Made by a program: the position numbers and the translations under genes
Notes under the pieces: model-generated
What the model was told of the DNA's origin: nothing
Database searches by the model: none
Seen by the model: the letters and a program-made list of their open reading frames with translations, nothing else
In this document: in pieces, positions 60,084 to 64,000 of the stretch
Position numbering within the stretch: the stretch's first letter is position 1
Layout: every line of letters begins with the position of its first letter
NCBI RefSeq assembly: GCF_900109375.1
Contig: NZ_FOAB01000003.1
Coordinates: 84,620 to 148,619 of the forward strand
Length of the DNA: 64,000 nucleotides
Origin: Aquimarina amphilecti
GTDB taxonomy: Bacteria; Bacteroidota; Bacteroidia; Flavobacteriales; Flavobacteriaceae
Direction: 5' to 3'

Positions 60084-60953
60084 TTGCGAAAATTTATTTT
60101 TGAAAAAAGGAAGTATGGATTCGAATTGCTGATGGATTTACACAGGTTCGAAAATAATCCAAATGTGTTTTTTGATCCTAAACCACAAACGACCGATTTT
60201 TTTGAAATCATGATTTTTGAAAAAGCAAGCGGAAGTATTGAATTAAATGGACATCTTATAGAAATTGCAGATAATAGTTTTTTCTTTATCTCCCCTTTTC
60301 AAACTAAAAGCTGTAGGGTTTCTCTAAATAAACTAAAAGGATTTCATCTTGTATTTCAGAGTGATTTTTTATCAGATTTTTTTAATGACACTCTATTTAC
60401 TTACCGATTACAATATTTTTACAACACACAATATCCTCAGTATTTATGTTTGAAAAATGAAGATTTTAATATCATTAAAATAGCTTTCAACGAAATTATC
60501 ACTGAGATAAATAATTATCAAAACGATAGTACTCATATATTACGTTCTCTTTTGTATTTCTCATTATCTAAGTTAAATCGATTATATTCTAATTTCTACC
60601 ATATATCTCCAGACACACAATCTAACACCATAATTTACACATTTAAGGCTTTACTAGAACAGAACATTAGAAATCTACATACGGTATCAGATTACTGTAA
60701 TCTACTTAATGTTACAAGACATCAGCTAAATACGTTAGCAAAAGAACATACTAAACATACTACAAAGGAAATAATTAACAATAGACTCCTTTTAGAAATA
60801 AAAACAGAATTACGTTATTCTAATAAAACTATCGCTGAGATTTCGGATGCTTTGCACTTCAGTGAACCTAATAATTTGACTCGTTTTTTTAAAACAATTA
60901 CAGGAACAAATCCAACAGCATACAGGAAAAATTACCAAAACGATAGATTTTGA
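60084..60953 (+). CDS. AraC family transcriptional regulator (TTG start)
   Basis: The 289-aa protein has an N-terminal cupin-like sensor domain (about 10-160; 'IEIADNSFFFISPFQTKSCR') and a C-terminal HTH (about 190-285; VSDYCNLLNVTRHQLNTLAK and 'IAEISDALHFSEPNNLTRFFKT'). The start is TTG at 60084; no ATG fits the conserved length. It lies 57 bp before the lectin-fold gene and probably regulates it. Confidence 0.88.
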   Translation: MRKFIFEKRKYGFELLMDLHRFENNPNVFFDPKPQTTDFFEIMIFEKASGSIELNGHLIEIADNSFFFISPFQTKSCRVSLNKLKGFHLVFQSDFLSDFFNDTLFTYRLQYFYNTQYPQYLCLKNEDFNIIKIAFNEIITEINNYQNDSTHILRSLLYFSLSKLNRLYSNFYHISPDTQSNTIIYTFKALLEQNIRNLHTVSDYCNLLNVTRHQLNTLAKEHTKHTTKEIINNRLLLEIKTELRYSNKTIAEISDALHFSEPNNLTRFFKTITGTNPTAYRKNYQNDRF

Positions 60954-61010
60954 TTGTAAATTGATACGGAATTTAGAATAATTCAATCAGATATTTGCAA
61001 ATAAAAAATC

Positions 61011-62084
61011 ATGACAAAAATTTCTTCATCACTCATCTTATCTTTATGTTTTTTAGTCTCCTTCTCACAAACTTCTAAAACAAAAATTGAAATGATAGCC
61101 GCTAACTGGAATGTAACAGAAGAAGCTACTTTCGAAAAATTCGACAATAGAGAAACCCTTTTACTAAAAAGAGGTAGAATTACTGTAAAAAATCAGAAGT
61201 TTATAAACGGTTCTATTGAAGTTGATGTATATGCCAATACTGTAAGAAGTTTTGCAGGAATCACCTTTAGAAAGAATGATAATACTATGGAAGAAGTTTA
61301 TATGAGACTGCACAAAACAAATCAAGCAGATGCGGTGCAATACACTCCAATTTTTAATAATGAATCTAACTGGCAGTTATACCGAGAACATCAAGCCAAC
61401 GTATTATTCAAAAATAAAGGATGGAATGCACTTCGAATAGAAATAAATAATGACCAAGCAGAAGTTTTTGTGAACAATGAAAAAGTGATGACCATCTCTA
61501 ATTTAAGAACCGATAATACATCAGGTGAAATTGGTTTGTTTGCTCTGTTCTCTAACAGATTTTCTAATTTTAGAATAACTCCGAAAGAATCTAGCAAAGA
61601 ATCTGAAAAGGTTAGAGAAACACCAACGGATCTGAATATTATAAGACAATGGAAAATTACTGAGGCTAAATTATTCAATCGACAACGCCTTAATTTTAAA
61701 GATTTTTTAAAGGAAAAATACATCACTGTTACAACAGAAAAATCAGGTTTATTACCTATTTCTAAATACATTAAAAAAGCTTCCTCTGGGAATTTTGAAC
61801 AAAATACCGAAGATTATACTATTGCATTCACAAATATTTCTTCGGAAAAAGAAGAAACAAAACTCTTTTCATTCGATTACAGTGATACAATACTAGTCTA
61901 TTTAAATGGTAAAATTATTTTTGAGGGTAAAAATGGGTTTAGAACAAAAGGAGTCCAATATATGGGACACTTGGATATTAATACCAATACATTATACTTG
62001 CCGCTTAAAAAAGGAAACAATACAATTCATTGTGTAGTTATAGATAAAGCAAATGGTTGGGGGCTTATGGCGAAATTGCAATAA
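61011..62084 (+). CDS. secreted protein with concanavalin-like (DUF1080-type) domain
   Basis: The 357-aa protein has a signal peptide (ending SFSQ). A jelly-roll domain (about 25-195) has 'FINGSIEVDVYANTVRSFAG', ITFRKNDNTMEEVYMRLH and 'GWNALRIEINNDQAEVFVNN', as in 3-keto-glycoside hydrolase/LamG-like proteins. A second beta-rich domain (about 215-357) ends in 'YLPLKKGNNTIHCVVIDKANGW', like sugar-binding jelly rolls. Probably a periplasmic or surface carbohydrate-interacting protein; catalysis not shown. Confidence 0.7.
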   Translation: MTKISSSLILSLCFLVSFSQTSKTKIEMIAANWNVTEEATFEKFDNRETLLLKRGRITVKNQKFINGSIEVDVYANTVRSFAGITFRKNDNTMEEVYMRLHKTNQADAVQYTPIFNNESNWQLYREHQANVLFKNKGWNALRIEINNDQAEVFVNNEKVMTISNLRTDNTSGEIGLFALFSNRFSNFRITPKESSKESEKVRETPTDLNIIRQWKITEAKLFNRQRLNFKDFLKEKYITVTTEKSGLLPISKYIKKASSGNFEQNTEDYTIAFTNISSEKEETKLFSFDYSDTILVYLNGKIIFEGKNGFRTKGVQYMGHLDINTNTLYLPLKKGNNTIHCVVIDKANGWGLMAKLQ

Positions 62085-62266
62085 AATCAATTACTAATAG
62101 TAAATAAAAATCTAAAACCGAAAAAAATAAACACTCTAAAATCTTATAAAATATGTAGCAAATAAATATAGGTGTACCGTTTTGTATGAAAAACATCTAC
62201 ACCATATAAGGTAAATATGAAGTAAGATTGTATTTTTATGATTTTCATCGATCAAACAATCAAACA

Positions 62267-63544
62267 ATGACTTATATAGAAACACCACATTGGAGTTTAT
62301 CCAGTAAAATTTTTCTAAGATTTATATTTCTTTATCTTTTATTCTATATATATCCTTATGGGTTCGAATATATCAGAGAACTAGACACTTCTGATATTTC
62401 TTTTTGGCGTGGGATTACCGTTTGGTTCGGAGAAACCTTTCTTAATTGGGAGTTTGATAAACAAAATCTTCTCAATGGTTTTGATTCTAAATATGACTAT
62501 AGTAGGTTTCTATTGATAGCTGTATTTTCTATTCTTGGCACTACAATTTGGATGCTAATAGATACTAAATTTAAGCTTGATTATAATCAAAAATTAAAAA
62601 CTCTTACCAGGACTATTCTTAGATATCATATTGGATTAACACTTATAATCTATGGACTAGCAAAGGTTTTTATGCTCCAGTTTGGTGAAATGGACCTGGA
62701 TCGATTAGAAAATACTATTGGTAATCAAAATGGTATGAGTTATCTATGGACATTTATGAGTTATTCTAAATTCTACACGATGACTACTGGTTGGGTAGAA
62801 GTAATAGGCGGTGTTCTTTTATTGTTTAGAAGATCTACCTTTATTGGTGCTTTTATTTTACTAATAGCTATGATTAATGTTGTTATTATCGACATTGGTT
62901 ATGATGTAAGAGTAAAAATGTTTGCTATTCATCTTTTATTTATGACCGTTTTACTAATTAGTAATGACCTAAAAAGAATGGTCAACTTTTTTATACTTAA
63001 TAAGCCTGCGAACTCAATTACTGAACAGCCATTATTTACTAACCAAAAAACAAAAAAAGTAGGTTATATTCTAAAAGCTTGTATATTACTATATTTTACA
63101 ATTTCTAGTTATATCAACTTCTCGGATAGGATTCAATCTCAGACAGTATATAAGTATCCTAGTATGACAGGATTTCATGAAATAGAAATTCAAATAGTAA
63201 ACGGTGATACTATACCAAAGTCTACTAATATTAGATGGAAGAATATCTCTATTAATGGTAGCTCTTATAGACCCGAAACTTTAAAAATAATTCAAGAAGA
63301 CAAAAAACAACTTTACTTCCTATTTGAAGCAGATACAATAAAAAGAACAATTGATTTTCATGAATTTAACGATCCAGAAAAGAAAGCACACTCATTCACT
63401 TATGATCAATTGGACGATAACATATTCATTTTTAAAGGTTCTTATAAGGATGATACTTTTTGGATTAAAACTAAGGTTAAAACATTTAAAGATTATCGAT
63501 TGACAAAAAGTGGAATGCGATGGATAACCGATCTTAAAGAATAA
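62267..63544 (+). CDS. DoxX-like membrane protein with soluble C-terminal domain
   Basis: I start at the ATG at 62267 (MTYIETPHWSL), not the upstream TTG. The 425-aa protein has about seven membrane helices, including the DoxX-like part 'IIYGLAKVFMLQFGEMDLDR' and TTGWVEVIGGVLLLFRRST. A C-terminal soluble domain (about 290-425) is beta-rich, with 'KRTIDFHEFNDPEKKAHSF'. DoxX-type proteins serve as membrane partners in redox reactions. It follows the lectin-fold gene by 182 bp. Confidence 0.8.
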   Translation: MTYIETPHWSLSSKIFLRFIFLYLLFYIYPYGFEYIRELDTSDISFWRGITVWFGETFLNWEFDKQNLLNGFDSKYDYSRFLLIAVFSILGTTIWMLIDTKFKLDYNQKLKTLTRTILRYHIGLTLIIYGLAKVFMLQFGEMDLDRLENTIGNQNGMSYLWTFMSYSKFYTMTTGWVEVIGGVLLLFRRSTFIGAFILLIAMINVVIIDIGYDVRVKMFAIHLLFMTVLLISNDLKRMVNFFILNKPANSITEQPLFTNQKTKKVGYILKACILLYFTISSYINFSDRIQSQTVYKYPSMTGFHEIEIQIVNGDTIPKSTNIRWKNISINGSSYRPETLKIIQEDKKQLYFLFEADTIKRTIDFHEFNDPEKKAHSFTYDQLDDNIFIFKGSYKDDTFWIKTKVKTFKDYRLTKSGMRWITDLKE

Positions 63545-63867
63545 AAAACCTCAACATCTTGATAATATAAGTCCTTAATCCTCAGAATTAATAACTCTGA
63601 AGGAAAACTACATTATACCTTTACTTATATACTTGTATAATATATGTATACAATTTGATACAACAATCATATGTTATAAACACCTTCTCACATCCAATTT
63701 CAAAGAAAATATTAGCCAAAATTCTTTTATTTTTCCCAAAAAACATCTCAAAACCTCAGTATTTTCGTTAAAAAATGTTAAAATAGTACCTTTTTATACA
63801 TAGTACTGTAACAAAAATGAAACATCTGCGTCTAGTAAGTATATAACAATTTAAAACAATATAAATT
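63545..63867. other. intergenic region with ECF-type promoter
   Basis: No gene is seen in 323 bp. AATTAATAACTCTGAAGGAA and nearby AT-rich sequence follow the DoxX-like gene without a clear terminator. The right part carries the ECF-like promoter at 63807-63834. Confidence 0.4.
63807..63834 (+). promoter_or_regulatory. ECF sigma factor-type promoter
   Basis: TGTAAC (63807-63812) and CGTCTA (63829-63834) are separated by 16 bp. This -35/-10 pair with this spacing is typical of ECF sigma promoters that respond to envelope or membrane stress. The next ORF starts 33 bp downstream. Confidence 0.55.
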
Positions 63868-63954
63868 ATGAGAACATTAGATAGTAATCAAATCACTAAA
63901 AAATCAAGTAAAACAAACGGAAATATCTGGAACGCTAAAAGACGTTATAGATAA
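63868..63954 (+). CDS. 28-aa basic peptide
   Basis: The ORF encodes MRTLDSNQITKKSSKTNGNI followed by WNAKRRYR. It is basic, has no signal or membrane helix, and directly follows an ECF-type promoter at normal leader distance. It could be a small regulatory peptide or leader preceding a gene beyond the window edge. Confidence 0.4.
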   Translation: MRTLDSNQITKKSSKTNGNIWNAKRRYR

Positions 63955-64000
63955 TCTACAACAATCAAAATATTCATCATTCAATCATCAAATCAATCAA

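Noticed and set aside
1..64000. tRNA, rRNA, riboswitch or replication origin
   Set aside because: No cloverleaf, rRNA-like block, known riboswitch core or DnaA-box cluster was recognised on either strand by reading; a covariance search would be needed to exclude small RNAs fully.

Overview
The window is AT-rich, has no recognisable Shine-Dalgarno sequences, and carries TAnnTTTG -7 promoter elements. It encodes a fused CcoN-CcoO oxidase subunit, flavobacterial-type Crp and AraC regulators, LytTR regulators and many lipoproteins. Together these point to a marine-type member of the Flavobacteriaceae (Bacteroidota), probably a chromosome. No tRNA, rRNA, CRISPR array, transposase or integrase was seen.

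Region 1 (1-21,250) looks like core chromosome devoted to low-oxygen life. It holds the end of an MCE-type lipid transport gene, a flavodoxin-like protein, a ribosome hibernation factor, two universal stress proteins and a five-gene operon ending in thioredoxin, deoC and deoD. It also holds a FixL-like PAS histidine kinase, a response regulator whose receiver is fused to a Crp/Fnr module (a FixJ/FixK hybrid in one chain), hemN, and the cbb3 oxidase operon ccoS-ccoNO-ccoQ-ccoP-ccoG-fixH-safE. Seven copies of a TGAN-N4-(A/G)TCA box lie in front of these genes. In each promoter so assigned the box lies exactly 23 bp from a TAnnTTT(G/A) element, which places it near -41.5, as for a class II Fnr/Crp activator. 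This explains the region as one oxygen-controlled regulon encoded next to its probable regulator.

Region 2 (about 21,300-38,345) is an accessory array in which every gene lies on the + strand. Most genes stand alone and are separated by long imperfect palindromes. These begin with GCTAAC or GCCAAC after a stop codon and end with GTTAGC, GTTGGC or GTTAGG just before the next start. The layout is that of integron gene cassettes with attC-like sites, but without an integrase in the window. The cargo includes a candidate anti-phage module (TIR protein, small membrane protein, ThsB-like TIR protein), RNase HI with a zinc ribbon, a MEMO-like lipoprotein, an RDD protein, a GNAT acetyltransferase, LytTR regulators, an esterase, a VOC protein, a tautomerase and several unknowns. 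The array ends in a CPBP protease gene broken at a cassette-like sequence.

Region 3 (38,377-53,563) holds small redox and detoxification operons next to AraC or Crp regulators: peroxiredoxin/DoxX/NTF2, a tandem monooxygenase-fold protein, DoxX/FMN reductase, and a long operon with c-heme, DUF1772, NmrA, AhpD-like and hydrolase genes. Two 126-bp direct copies of a cassette-like sequence bracket 12.5 kb of it. The right end contains decayed copies of neighbouring genes.

Region 4 (53,608-64,000) contains hydrolases, a G3E GTPase, two more AraC regulators, lectin-fold and DoxX-like proteins, and an ECF-sigma-type promoter in front of a 28-residue peptide.
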